From: Lacihabitans sp. CS3-21
GTDB taxonomy: Bacteria; Bacteroidota; Bacteroidia; Cytophagales; Spirosomataceae
Direction: 5' to 3'
DNA length: 64,000 bases
NCBI RefSeq assembly: GCF_024343675.1
Contig: NZ_RJUD01000116.1
Location: forward strand, 1 to 64,000
Every line of letters starts with the position of its first letter. Positions within the stretch are counted from its first letter, which is position 1. The notes below the pieces were generated by a model, which worked only from the letters and a program-made list of their open reading frames with translations, searched no databases and was not told the origin of the DNA. Both the position numbers and the translations under genes were made by a program. Of the stretch, positions 27,373 to 35,747 are shown piece after piece.

Positions 27373-27885
27373 TTAAAGTATTTCATGTTTGTTAACATCT
27401 ACGGCAATGGCGGTCTGTTGGTTGAGCAGTTCAATCTGCCATTTAAGGTTTTGTACCATGGCCTCAAATAATTGGTCGTGATTAGGATTATGTGGCAGCT
27501 GAGACTTCAGATATTCAAAGTTTTTCTGTAAGTCTGACAAGTCACCTAAAAATGCTTTTTGCAGTTCTGGATTTTTCTCAATCAAGTCCTCCAAGTTTTT
27601 CTTTTTCTCACTAACAGCTTCGGTGTAAGTGACTAATGTAGGTTCTGAGTTGATCATTTTATCTTGTTTCGAAGCAAAAACTTCTTCTTTGGAATATTTT
27701 CCAAACCAAAACCCTACACCCAAACAAATAATTATGCCAGCAGCTATTCTCAAAATTTTACTGTTAAGCCAAATTGTTGGTTTAGGTTTTTGGGGCAATT
27801 TCTTTTCTAATTTTGCCCATAAGTTTGGAGATACTTCCTCCTCAAACTTCTCTCTGTTTCTATTTATAAACTCTTCTAATTTCAT
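27373..27885 (-). CDS. Membrane anti-sigma-like protein
   Basis: A 170-residue protein with a short cytoplasmic N-terminus (EEFINRNREKFEEEVSPNLWAKLEKKLP), one membrane helix at about 45-64 (ILRIAAGIIICLGVGFWFG) and a periplasmic helical tail. The size, topology and four-base overlap with the sigma gene fit an anti-sigma factor, although the zinc HxxxCxxC motif is absent. It would hold the sigma factor at the membrane. Confidence 0.72.
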   Translation of the reverse strand: MKLEEFINRNREKFEEEVSPNLWAKLEKKLPQKPKPTIWLNSKILRIAAGIIICLGVGFWFGKYSKEEVFASKQDKMINSEPTLVTYTEAVSEKKKNLEDLIEKNPELQKAFLGDLSDLQKNFEYLKSQLPHNPNHDQLFEAMVQNLKWQIELLNQQTAIAVDVNKHEIL

Positions 27886-28484
27886 TGTGTTACTTTTAAA
27901 AGTTCCAACAGTTTTGACTTCCCTCTTATATATTGACTCCTAGAAGTCACCTCGCTAATTCCTAAAATACTACCTATTTCTTGGTGATCGTAACCCTCAA
28001 ACAAATATAGATTTAGCACCAATTTAAATCCATTTGGTAAACTACTCATGGCCTTTTTTACTTTTTCAATGGTCTCCATTTTCTCCTCAAAATCATCTTC
28101 GTCTTCATCTCCGAAGGTTGCCTCCAACTTGTCGTCTATTTCTTCTAGAACTACTTTTCGGCTTCTTAGTTTTGCAATAGACTTATTTACTACAATAGAT
28201 TTTAACCAGGCTCCAAAAGTAGCATCGCCCCTAAACATTCCTATTTTTAGAAATCCGTCCAAAAACGACTCTTGAATCACATCTTCAGCCTCTTCCCTGT
28301 CCCCTACTATCCGCAAAGCCGTATTAAACATGGCTTTTATATATAAATTATAAATCTCACGCTGAGCCACAGGATTGCCCACCTTGCAAAGCTCCACGAG
28401 CTCAGTTGTCTTATCTTTTATATATTCGTGACTCAAACTAGGATTGTTTCGTTTAAAGATGACCGCAAAATAGAAAAGTTGCAA
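27882..28484 (-). CDS. ECF-family RNA polymerase sigma factor
   Basis: A 200-residue sigma-70 type factor. Region 2 holds ALRIVGDREEAEDVIQESFLDGF and the -10-binding helix FGAWLKSIVVNKSIAKLR. Region 4 holds YDHQEIGSILGISEVTSRSQYIRGKSKL, the -35-binding helix-turn-helix. The first 15 residues look untidy, so the true start may be a later codon. It is translationally coupled to the anti-sigma-like gene. Confidence 0.9.
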   Translation of the reverse strand: MQLFYFAVIFKRNNPSLSHEYIKDKTTELVELCKVGNPVAQREIYNLYIKAMFNTALRIVGDREEAEDVIQESFLDGFLKIGMFRGDATFGAWLKSIVVNKSIAKLRSRKVVLEEIDDKLEATFGDEDEDDFEEKMETIEKVKKAMSSLPNGFKLVLNLYLFEGYDHQEIGSILGISEVTSRSQYIRGKSKLLELLKVTQ

Positions 28485-28491
28485 GTTTCAT

Positions 28492-28540
28492 CAAAAAAAA
28501 GAGAGACAAGGTTAAGCTTATCTCTCTTTTATGAAATCAA
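28492..28540 (-). terminator. Terminator of the M1 peptidase gene
   Basis: Arms AAGAGAGA and TCTCTCTT surround a partly paired loop. The A run on the plus strand before the stem gives the U tract for leftward transcripts. Confidence 0.7.
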
Positions 28541-28552
28541 AAACACTAAATT

Positions 28553-30937
28553 TTAGTTTTTGCCGCTACTTCCAACACCCGCAGCCTCATTCTTTTTGGC
28601 TTCCTGCATTGGATTCGGACCTTGTGGTCCAAATGAACGTTGTTTCATCAATTGGAACTTGGTTGGAGCTTCTGGCTCTTTTGGAAAACTGTTGTTTGAA
28701 CCATCGATATCGGCAATTTCCATATATGGATCCAACTTAAACTTCTCCACTTTTTTCTTTGTAGGAATAGTTTTGGTGATTTCAACATCATTTAATCTCC
28801 AGATTTCGGCTGGATATCTAAAGTCTTCTGTAGTGCCATCTTCGTAAACTGCTTGGACGATTACTGGCATCACCAAACCACCTTTGTTCTTGATTTTTAG
28901 AACATAATAATTCATTCCTGATTCCAGAAGTTTTTGATCGTCAGCAGAAAGCGACGACTTGTATGCCTCATATCTCTTTTTATCAGCTTCGGTCACTGCG
29001 TATCTGTCATAAGAATTGTAGAAATCTTTCATAGATGGATCGGCCTCCACTACTGATTTTTCAATATCGGTTTTATCACGCATTTTACTCATAGTTTTAC
29101 CTTTGGCTTCTTCCATTTTACGAGTTTCAGCTTTCGTAATTTCCGGATTTTGTGTATCCAAGGCATACCATTGAACTTCCGCCAAATCTTGATCTACCGG
29201 CTCAACAGTGTAGAACCAGCCTTTCCAGAACCAATCCAAGTCTACACCGGAAGCGTCTTCCATAGTACGGAAAAAGTCAGCAGGCATAGGACTCTTGAAG
29301 GCCCAACGACGGGCATATTCTTTGAAAGCAGCATCAAAAAGCTCTCTTCCCATAATGGTTTCACGAAGCATATTCAATCCAGTAGCTGGTTTTGCGTAAG
29401 CATTTGGCCCAAAAGCCATGATATTGTCTGAAGAACTCATGATAGGCACTTGCTGGGTTTTGTCCGTTTTCATGTAAGGCACAATGTCTTGTGGCTCGCC
29501 TCTACGTGCTGGATAGTCTTTGTCCCACTCTTTTTCGGCCAAATATTGGCAAAAAGTATTCAAACCTTCGTCCATCCATGTCCACTGTCTTTCGTCGGTA
29601 TTTACAATCATTGGGAAGAAATTGTGGCCTACTTCGTGGATAATTACACCAATCATACCGTATTTTGTACCTTCAGAATACGTTCCATCTGCTTCAGGTC
29701 TACCACCATTAAAGCTGATCATGGGATATTCCATACCGCCGCCACGGGTAGCATGACATGAGATAGCCACAGGATAAGGATATTCTATAGTATGTTGACC
29801 ATAAGAACGCAGTGTATGTTCTACAACACGCGTAGAGTATTTTTCCCAAAGTGGATTTCCTTCTTTGGAATAAAACGACATGCTCCATATCTTCTTTCCG
29901 TTTCCATAAACATCGGTTTGCATAGCATCCCAGATAAATCTACGTGAAGAAGCGAATGCAAAATCTCTAACTTTTTTCGCTGTAAAAATCCAAGTTTGTT
30001 TATTGGTGCTTTTGAATTTCATTCTTTCTTCTGCCTCTGCTTGTGTTGCCAGAATTACAGGCGTTTTAGAAGTGGATGCGTCCTTCATTCTTTGTTGCTG
30101 CACTTTGGACAACACTTTGGTGTAGTTTTGGCACTCACCTGTTGCTCCCAAAATATGATCATCAGGAACCGTTATTTCTACTTTATAATCGCCAAAAGGT
30201 AACGTAAACTCTCCTTGACCTAAAAACTGCTTGTTTTGCCATCCACTTACGTCGTCATATACACACATACGAGGAAACCAATGGGCTATGAAATAGTTGT
30301 AGTTGCCATCTTTTTCGAAAAACTCATAGCCCGAACGACCATAGTATTCGGTAATGTTGTATTCCCACTCAATCTTGATAGAAGTAGCAATAGTAGGTTT
30401 TAATGAAACCGGAATATCCACACGCATCATAGTACCGTTAATGGTATAGGGAATATTAGCACCTTTTAAATCTTTCACAGATTTTATCTTGTAGCCATAT
30501 TCTTTTTCGGCAGTTATAGTGGTGTTAACAGAGCTTGGTGAATTCATACCATTGAGCTGCGTGCTACTCATTTGTGGATTCACTCCGCCAGTTTTTCCTA
30601 ATGCATTTATTGAGTTTTTCTGAAATAAATTCTGGTCTAACTGTAGCCATAGGTAACGCAAATCATCTGTAGAGAAATTGGTATAAGTTATTATCTCAGA
30701 GCCAATTATGCGTTGATTTACGTCATCCAGCTCTGCTTTGATATCGTAATCTGCTTTGTTTTGGAAATAATCCTTTCCTGGAGCACCAGACGCAGTACGA
30801 AAAGTGTTGGGAGTAGGCAAAGTTCCGCCTAATTGTTCAAACCTAGTGTTAGCGTTGTAAGAAGTCCCTGAAGGGCCTTGGGCAACAACGACTGCGGTTG
30901 AAAATAAGAACGAAAAAGCCAAAAAGAGTTTTTTCAT
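28553..30937 (-). CDS. Secreted M1 family metallopeptidase
   Basis: A 794-residue zinc peptidase from the Met at 30937, exported by MKKLFLAFSFLFSTAVVVAQ. The start at 31000 would place 21 odd residues before the signal. The catalytic motif is HEVGH in GVIIHEVGHNFF with the downstream ligand in WMDEGLNTF; the family's GGMEYP exopeptidase loop is also present. The N-terminal beta domain and a long C-terminal region (after the catalytic domain, including an acidic helical insert) are complete, and the protein ends in a low-complexity Gly/Ala/Ser/Lys tail. It probably acts in the periplasm on peptides. Confidence 0.93.
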   Translation of the reverse strand: MKKLFLAFSFLFSTAVVVAQGPSGTSYNANTRFEQLGGTLPTPNTFRTASGAPGKDYFQNKADYDIKAELDDVNQRIIGSEIITYTNFSTDDLRYLWLQLDQNLFQKNSINALGKTGGVNPQMSSTQLNGMNSPSSVNTTITAEKEYGYKIKSVKDLKGANIPYTINGTMMRVDIPVSLKPTIATSIKIEWEYNITEYYGRSGYEFFEKDGNYNYFIAHWFPRMCVYDDVSGWQNKQFLGQGEFTLPFGDYKVEITVPDDHILGATGECQNYTKVLSKVQQQRMKDASTSKTPVILATQAEAEERMKFKSTNKQTWIFTAKKVRDFAFASSRRFIWDAMQTDVYGNGKKIWSMSFYSKEGNPLWEKYSTRVVEHTLRSYGQHTIEYPYPVAISCHATRGGGMEYPMISFNGGRPEADGTYSEGTKYGMIGVIIHEVGHNFFPMIVNTDERQWTWMDEGLNTFCQYLAEKEWDKDYPARRGEPQDIVPYMKTDKTQQVPIMSSSDNIMAFGPNAYAKPATGLNMLRETIMGRELFDAAFKEYARRWAFKSPMPADFFRTMEDASGVDLDWFWKGWFYTVEPVDQDLAEVQWYALDTQNPEITKAETRKMEEAKGKTMSKMRDKTDIEKSVVEADPSMKDFYNSYDRYAVTEADKKRYEAYKSSLSADDQKLLESGMNYYVLKIKNKGGLVMPVIVQAVYEDGTTEDFRYPAEIWRLNDVEITKTIPTKKKVEKFKLDPYMEIADIDGSNNSFPKEPEAPTKFQLMKQRSFGPQGPNPMQEAKKNEAAGVGSSGKN

Positions 30938-31121
30938 AATTGGTTTATTGATTAAGTGAATACATAATGCGAAAATATCATTTATAAATTTATTTAACAA
31001 TGACCTGATGAATTAAATGACCTTTTTATAGACAAAAAATACATTTTCAATTGATTTTGCTAAAATACTTTAATTAAAAACAAAAAAGTACGAATGCCAT
31101 TTCGAAATGCACTTTTTGGTT

Positions 31122-31129
31122 TAAATTTG
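31122..31129 (+). promoter_or_regulatory. Bacteroidota-type -7 box for cysM
   Basis: TAAATTTG, 23 bases before the cysM start, fits TAnnTTTG; no good -33 TTG is at the right distance. Confidence 0.4.
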
Positions 31130-31152
31130 AGTTTTGAAATAAAAGCTATTTT

Positions 31153-32025
31153 ATGCCTGGAATATTAGATTTGATTGGAAATACACCACTTGCTGAATTA
31201 AGTAGACTTAGTCCAAACCCCAACGTAAAGATTTTTGCGAAACTGGAAGGAAACAATCCTGGCGGAAGCGTAAAGGACCGACCAGCACTGAATATGATTA
31301 AGAGTGCATTGGAGCGTGGAGACTTAAAACCAGGCATGAAACTTATTGAAGCCACTAGTGGAAACACGGGCATAGCTTTGGCGATGATTGCTTGTTTATA
31401 TAATATTGAAATAGAGCTCATTATGCCTTCCAACTCCACCAAAGAACGTGTGGATACCATGGAAGCTTATGGTGCAAAGGTGATTTTATTAGAAAACATT
31501 GAAGCCTGTAGAGACTATGCTGAAGAAAAATCACAAACTGATGAATATTTACAATTGAACCAGTTTGCCAATCCTGATAATTATCTGGCCCATTATAAAA
31601 CCACAGGCCCTGAAATATGGAGAGATACGGATCAGAAAATCACGCATTTCGTGGCTTCGATGGGTACTACGGGTACTATTATGGGCACCTCAATGTATTT
31701 AAAAGAACAAAATCCTGACATTCAAATAGTTGGATGTCAACCTACCGAAGGTTCATCCATACCTGGCATAAGACGCTGGCCAGTGGAGTATTTACCAAAA
31801 ATATTTGACCCAAGCCGTGTGGATAGAATTTTTGATATCTCACAAGAAGAATCTACCATTATGGCCAGAGAATTGGCTAAAAAAGAGGCCATTTTCGGAG
31901 GAATGAGTTCTGGGGGTCAAGCCGCAGCTGCAATAAAATTGGCTAAAGAAATAGATTCTGGCCTTATCGTATTTATCTGTTGCGACCGTGGTGATAGATA
32001 TTTGAGCAGTGATTTGTTTGGGTGA
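31153..32025 (+). CDS. cysM: Cysteine synthase B (O-acetylserine sulfhydrylase)
   Basis: PLP enzyme that makes cysteine from O-acetylserine (or phosphoserine) and sulfide or thiosulfate. K41 in GGSVKDRPA is the Schiff-base lysine, TSGNTG binds the substrate carboxylate and GTTGTIMG the PLP phosphate. At 290 residues, with the CysM-type loop GSSIPGIRRWPVEYLPKIF, it is closer to CysM than to CysK. cysE at 6842 would supply its substrate. Confidence 0.9.
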   Translation: MPGILDLIGNTPLAELSRLSPNPNVKIFAKLEGNNPGGSVKDRPALNMIKSALERGDLKPGMKLIEATSGNTGIALAMIACLYNIEIELIMPSNSTKERVDTMEAYGAKVILLENIEACRDYAEEKSQTDEYLQLNQFANPDNYLAHYKTTGPEIWRDTDQKITHFVASMGTTGTIMGTSMYLKEQNPDIQIVGCQPTEGSSIPGIRRWPVEYLPKIFDPSRVDRIFDISQEESTIMARELAKKEAIFGGMSSGGQAAAAIKLAKEIDSGLIVFICCDRGDRYLSSDLFG

Positions 32026-32035
32026 TTTTTTTGGC

Positions 32036-32100
32036 ACACGGATGAAACAACTGGTTGGCCTTTAACACACAAGTATCGCTGATTTTAATGGATTTTTAGT
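32036..32100. repeat. Decayed dispersed intergenic repeat
   Basis: The words GCACACGGATGAAAC and CGCTGATTTTAATGGATTTTTAG resemble the ACACGGAT...GCTGATTTAACGGATT repeat common between genes in Bacteroidota and some other phyla, to my knowledge. No gene lies here. Confidence 0.35.
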
Positions 32101-32116
32101 TTACTGAATAAAATGG

Positions 32117-32146
32117 AAAAAGCAGGCTTTTAGTCCTGCTTTTTTG
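32117..32146 (+). terminator. Terminator downstream of cysM
   Basis: AAAAGCAGG (32117-32125) pairs with CCTGCTTTT (32135-32143) and is followed by T residues; the A run before it makes it usable from the pyrE side too. Confidence 0.8.
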
Positions 32147-32172
32147 CTATGTCTTTGACTAATTGATATTGT

Positions 32173-32796
32173 TTACCATTTTGCCGGATTTCTCCTCCAC
32201 TTTTTCAAAGATTCAACATCAGAAGGTTTTACATAATCTTGTTTCAAAGCTTCGTCTATGAGGTAAGTATAGTTGCTGAGTGTGACTAATTTTAGATTTT
32301 TTGCGGCGAAATTTTCGTCAGCAGTTTTAAATCCATAAGTGAATATAGCTATCATCCCTACTACTTCAATTCCTTGCTCTATAAGTGCCTCCGCAGCTTT
32401 AATAGAGCTTCCGCCTGTAGAAATTAGATCTTCTAGTACGACTACTTTCTGTCCTTTTTCTATTTTACCTTCTATTTGGTTACCCATTCCGTGTTCTTTA
32501 GGCTTAGGTCTGACGTAGGCAAAAGGCAAGTTCATGTAATCGGCCACCAATGCCCCTTGGGCTATACCGGCTGTGGCTACGCCTGCAATGAGCGTGGCAT
32601 CAGGAAATTCCTTTTTAATGGCTTTTGCTAAGGCTTTTTTAATAAAAGTGCGGGCTTCTACATCCGAGAGGGTTATACGGTTATCGCAATAGATCGGCGA
32701 ATTCCAACCCGAACTCCATTTGAATGGCTTTTCAGGACTCAGTTTTACGGCTTTGGTTTTTAATAAAAAAGTAGCAATTTTTCTAGCGGTATTCAT
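32173..32796 (-). CDS. pyrE: Orotate phosphoribosyltransferase
   Basis: Joins orotate to PRPP in pyrimidine synthesis. The 207-residue protein has the PRPP loop VVVLEDLISTGGSS and the orotate-side WSSGWNSPIYCDNR segment, with RPKPKEHG as the flexible catalytic loop. Length and order are normal. It starts one base after the CorC-like gene ends, on the same strand. Confidence 0.94.
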   Translation of the reverse strand: MNTARKIATFLLKTKAVKLSPEKPFKWSSGWNSPIYCDNRITLSDVEARTFIKKALAKAIKKEFPDATLIAGVATAGIAQGALVADYMNLPFAYVRPKPKEHGMGNQIEGKIEKGQKVVVLEDLISTGGSSIKAAEALIEQGIEVVGMIAIFTYGFKTADENFAAKNLKLVTLSNYTYLIDEALKQDYVKPSDVESLKKWRRNPAKW

Positions 32797-32797
32797 C

Positions 32798-34090
32798 TTA
32801 ATCTTCTTTGTCCTCTGTTTTTTTGGTTACCAGCATCTTATCTATGCGGTTTTTGTCCATATCTACTATTTCAAACTCAAAATCGCCCCATTCAAATGTA
32901 TCGCCTGTTGAAGGAATTTCTTGTAAAATATGTAAAGCAAAACCACCCATGGTATCAAAACCCGTGTATTCTTTGCGTGTTGGCAAGTCTATTTCGAATT
33001 CATTTAAGAAATCGTCAAAAGGCAAGGAAGCATCGATTAAGAAACTTCCATCTTCACGTTCTGTAATTTCAAATTCGAACTCGTTGGTTTCCGAAATATC
33101 CCCTACCAAGGCATCTAAAATATCATTCATGGTAACAATTCCTACCACGTTGCCGTATTCATCCACTATAATTCCAAAATGCTTACGCTCTTCTTGAAAT
33201 TTCTCCAAAACCTGATAGGCATGGTTGTTTTCGGGAATATAAATAGCGGTCCGAAGATTTTCTTCCAATCTCTGCAACTCAAAGTTGAGGTCTTTTCCAA
33301 GCAAATCTTTGATATAAAGTAGACCTCGCATATCATTGATGCCATCCTGACAAACGGGATAAACCGAGTGTTTTTTGTCGATAATTTTCTCCTTATTCAC
33401 CTCAAAATCATCGTCCAAATCCAAGAAAGTCACTTCATTGATATTGGTCATTAGTGATGTAATTCTTCTATCGCCCAAATGAAAAACGTTCTGAACAATT
33501 TCGTGCTCTATTTCTTCAATGGTACCACCAGTTGCACCTTCTTGCATCAGTGTTTTGATTTCCTCTTCTGTTACAGAGCTATCATTTTCTTTTAAACCAA
33601 TGATTTTAAAGATCAAATCTGAAGTTTTGCTCAACAACCAAATAAAAGGGGATGTGATTAGCGAAACAAAAGCCATGGGTTTTACAGCATACATGGCAAT
33701 TTCCTCCGCTTTGGCCATTCCAATCCGTTTTGGAACCAATTCTCCCAAAATTAAAGTGGCATATGTCAATACCAAAGTGATAAAAAACACAGCGAGTGTT
33801 TCAGCATAGGCTGCCAAACCAGCAAATTGTTGAAAAAACGGTATCAAATATCCCTTGAAAGTATCTCCAGAATATATACCTGTTAAAATGCTGATAAGCG
33901 TGATGCCAATTTGTACTGTAGAAAGAAATTTACCGGGTGAATTGGCCAGTGCTAATGCTGCTGTAGCTCTCGTGTCGCCATTTTTCGAAGCTATTTCTAA
34001 TTTAGTTTTTCGGGATGAAACTAGGGCTATTTCAGCCATTGAGAACAAACCATTTAATAAAATTAGAAAAAGTATAATTAAGATTTCCAT
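32798..34090 (-). CDS. CorC/HlyC family protein with CNNM (DUF21), CBS pair and CorC domains
   Basis: A 430-residue inner-membrane protein. Four hydrophobic segments fill residues 1-175 (CNNM domain), followed by two CBS domains (about 195-320) and a C-terminal CorC/HlyC transporter-associated domain (about 345-425). Relatives are linked to magnesium or cobalt efflux and are often mis-named hemolysins. It is transcribed with pyrE. Confidence 0.9.
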   Translation of the reverse strand: MEILIILFLILLNGLFSMAEIALVSSRKTKLEIASKNGDTRATAALALANSPGKFLSTVQIGITLISILTGIYSGDTFKGYLIPFFQQFAGLAAYAETLAVFFITLVLTYATLILGELVPKRIGMAKAEEIAMYAVKPMAFVSLITSPFIWLLSKTSDLIFKIIGLKENDSSVTEEEIKTLMQEGATGGTIEEIEHEIVQNVFHLGDRRITSLMTNINEVTFLDLDDDFEVNKEKIIDKKHSVYPVCQDGINDMRGLLYIKDLLGKDLNFELQRLEENLRTAIYIPENNHAYQVLEKFQEERKHFGIIVDEYGNVVGIVTMNDILDALVGDISETNEFEFEITEREDGSFLIDASLPFDDFLNEFEIDLPTRKEYTGFDTMGGFALHILQEIPSTGDTFEWGDFEFEIVDMDKNRIDKMLVTKKTEDKED

Positions 34091-34244
34091 TAAAAATTAA
34101 GATGATTATTCCAATCATCTAGACTGATTTAACTGCAAAGTAACGAAATTTTTAAAATAGATAAAGACGAAACCATTAAAAAATATAAGGCTGAGGGATT
34201 TTAATAGATAATTCGATTAATTTTACATTTTTATAAAAAACAGC

Positions 34245-34928
34245 ATGCTCATATTTGTCAATAACAAAGCTATTTCTATCACAGATAATACGCATTTCGT
34301 AAAAGACTATTCCAAAAACTTTGATTTTGTTTATGATGTCAAAACAGAAATCATAGAATTTAAAGAGATGTCGGGTAATGTTTTGGTAAAAAATACCAAT
34401 TTCAGCAATATCCTCAACTTTATTAAATTTGCTCAAGCCAACAAACCCCAAAACCTTGGACATTTGACATTTGAGGTAAAAAATGAAGAGCTTTTCAAAC
34501 TCAAAATCAAAGACAAACTCCAAGTTATAAAAGCTGCCGGAGGTGTGGTAGAAAACCATGAAGGTAAAATACTCATGATGAAGCGGTTGGGATTTTGGGA
34601 TTTACCCAAAGGCAAAGCAGATCCCAATGAAAAATCAAAAAAAACCGCTGAAAGAGAGGTTGAAGAGGAATGTGGTGTAACGGTTATTGTAAATGACAAA
34701 ATATGTACAACATGGCATACCTACATGTTAAAAGGAAAACTGGTTTTGAAACAAACCAAGTGGTATGCCATGAAACTCATTTCTGACAAAAATATGAAGC
34801 CACAAATAGAAGAGAACATAGAAGAATTGAGATGGATGGACACTGATGAAGTGGAGGTTGCCCTTCAAAATTCTTATAATTCTATAGCCTATGTTTTGAA
34901 AAAATCCGAGCTGAAGATGCTTGTATAA
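34245..34928 (+). CDS. NUDIX hydrolase with an N-terminal extension
   Basis: A 227-residue protein. The Nudix box G-x5-E-x7-REVEEECGV begins at the G of PKGKADPNEK, a full match, within a domain at about 95-225. The first 90 residues form an extra alpha/beta module of unknown function. Nudix enzymes cleave nucleoside diphosphates linked to another group; the substrate here cannot be told. Confidence 0.9.
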   Translation: MLIFVNNKAISITDNTHFVKDYSKNFDFVYDVKTEIIEFKEMSGNVLVKNTNFSNILNFIKFAQANKPQNLGHLTFEVKNEELFKLKIKDKLQVIKAAGGVVENHEGKILMMKRLGFWDLPKGKADPNEKSKKTAEREVEEECGVTVIVNDKICTTWHTYMLKGKLVLKQTKWYAMKLISDKNMKPQIEENIEELRWMDTDEVEVALQNSYNSIAYVLKKSELKMLV

Positions 34929-34949
34929 TGTTAATGTTTTGTAAATTTG
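34921..34949 (+). promoter_or_regulatory. Bacteroidota-type promoter for the lysine-rich protein gene
   Basis: TTG at 34921-34923, an 18-base spacer and TAAATTTG at 34942-34949 fit the consensus well. It overlaps the last codons of the NUDIX gene. Confidence 0.5.
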
Positions 34950-35019
34950 GTTGTTTTTTAAATAACAAAGCGAAAAAGACGTTTTGAGTACAATTTTAAA
35001 CTTAAACCAGTATAGATTG

Positions 35020-35661
35020 ATGAAAAAAATTCTTAGTATTCTTGTAGCCATTTGTATAACTTTTCAGATGGTAAGTGCACAAACCACAAAGAAAGCCACA
35101 GAAAAAAAACCTGCTAAAACCACCAAAGAGGCCAAAACTACCAAAGAAAAAACCTCCGATAAAAAAGAAAAAACTACCAAAGAATCAAAATCTAAAATAG
35201 ACAAAGATTCCAAAAGTAAAGGTGAGAAAGGAACAAAAACCACCAAAGAAAAGGATACCAAAACCAAAACAGAGAAAGAATCTAAAACTAAGGTAGTTAA
35301 AGACGCCAAAACTACTAAAGAATCTAAAACTAAAGTTGACAAAGATTCCAAAACCAAAACGGAGAAAGATTCAAAAACAAAAATTGACAAAGACAGCAAA
35401 ACTAAGGTAGATAAAACTACCAAAACTACAGATAAAGGTACTAGTAAAACTAAAACCGAGAAAACTACTGTAGACAAAGGTACAAAAACCAAAACCACCG
35501 AAACCAAGACTACTCAGGCAGACAAAGGCACACAAAAGAAAGTAGCCGGTGCTGATAAAGCAGTAGGTAAAGATGCAAAAGGTCGAACCATTTATGAAGG
35601 ACCTAGAGGCGGTAGATATTATATCAATTCTAACGGTAACAAAACCTATGTTCAAGACTAA
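35020..35661 (+). CDS. Secreted Lys/Thr-repeat protein with PBCV basic-adaptor-like C-terminus
   Basis: From the Met at 35020 the protein has 213 residues; the upstream TTG frame (34984) adds an unlikely 12. A signal peptide (MKKILSILVAICITFQMVSAQ) leads into about 150 residues built almost only of Lys, Thr, Ser, Asp and Glu in TKTEKDSK-like units. The end reads GRTIYEGPRGGRYYINSNGNKTYVQD in overall pattern, matching the short basic-adaptor domain first named from chlorella viruses, which binds or displays adjoining modules. The repeated DNA may expand and contract. A cationic surface or DNA/polysaccharide-binding role is only inferred. Confidence 0.75.
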   Translation: MKKILSILVAICITFQMVSAQTTKKATEKKPAKTTKEAKTTKEKTSDKKEKTTKESKSKIDKDSKSKGEKGTKTTKEKDTKTKTEKESKTKVVKDAKTTKESKTKVDKDSKTKTEKDSKTKIDKDSKTKVDKTTKTTDKGTSKTKTEKTTVDKGTKTKTTETKTTQADKGTQKKVAGADKAVGKDAKGRTIYEGPRGGRYYINSNGNKTYVQD

Positions 35662-35684
35662 TTAAAATATTTTAAAAAATATTG

Positions 35685-35718
35685 ATAGCCCATCGGAAAC
35701 GTTGGGTTATTTTTTTTT
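35685..35718 (+). terminator. Terminator of the lysine-rich protein gene
   Basis: ATAGCCCA (35685-35692) pairs with TGGGTTAT (35703-35710, one G:T) and runs into nine T residues. Confidence 0.75.
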
Positions 35719-35725
35719 ACTTTTG
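35718..35725 (+). promoter_or_regulatory. Bacteroidota-type -7 box for the oxidoreductase gene
   Basis: TACTTTTG, 22 bases before the start at 35748, directly abuts the upstream terminator. The nearest TTG is only 13 bases away, so the -33 element is weak. Confidence 0.35.
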
Positions 35726-35747
35726 AATCCTGAAAAACTTTAAATAA

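Noticed and set aside
35064-35507. 147-codon minus-strand frame opposite the Lys/Thr-repeat gene
   Set aside because: It is the antisense of AAA/ACC-rich repeats, giving a Val/Leu/Ser-only protein; an artefact of the repeat.
35090-35520. Possible CRISPR-like repeat array
   Set aside because: The repeated units are irregular, all in one reading frame, and encode the Lys/Thr-repeat protein; there are no uniform repeats and spacers.
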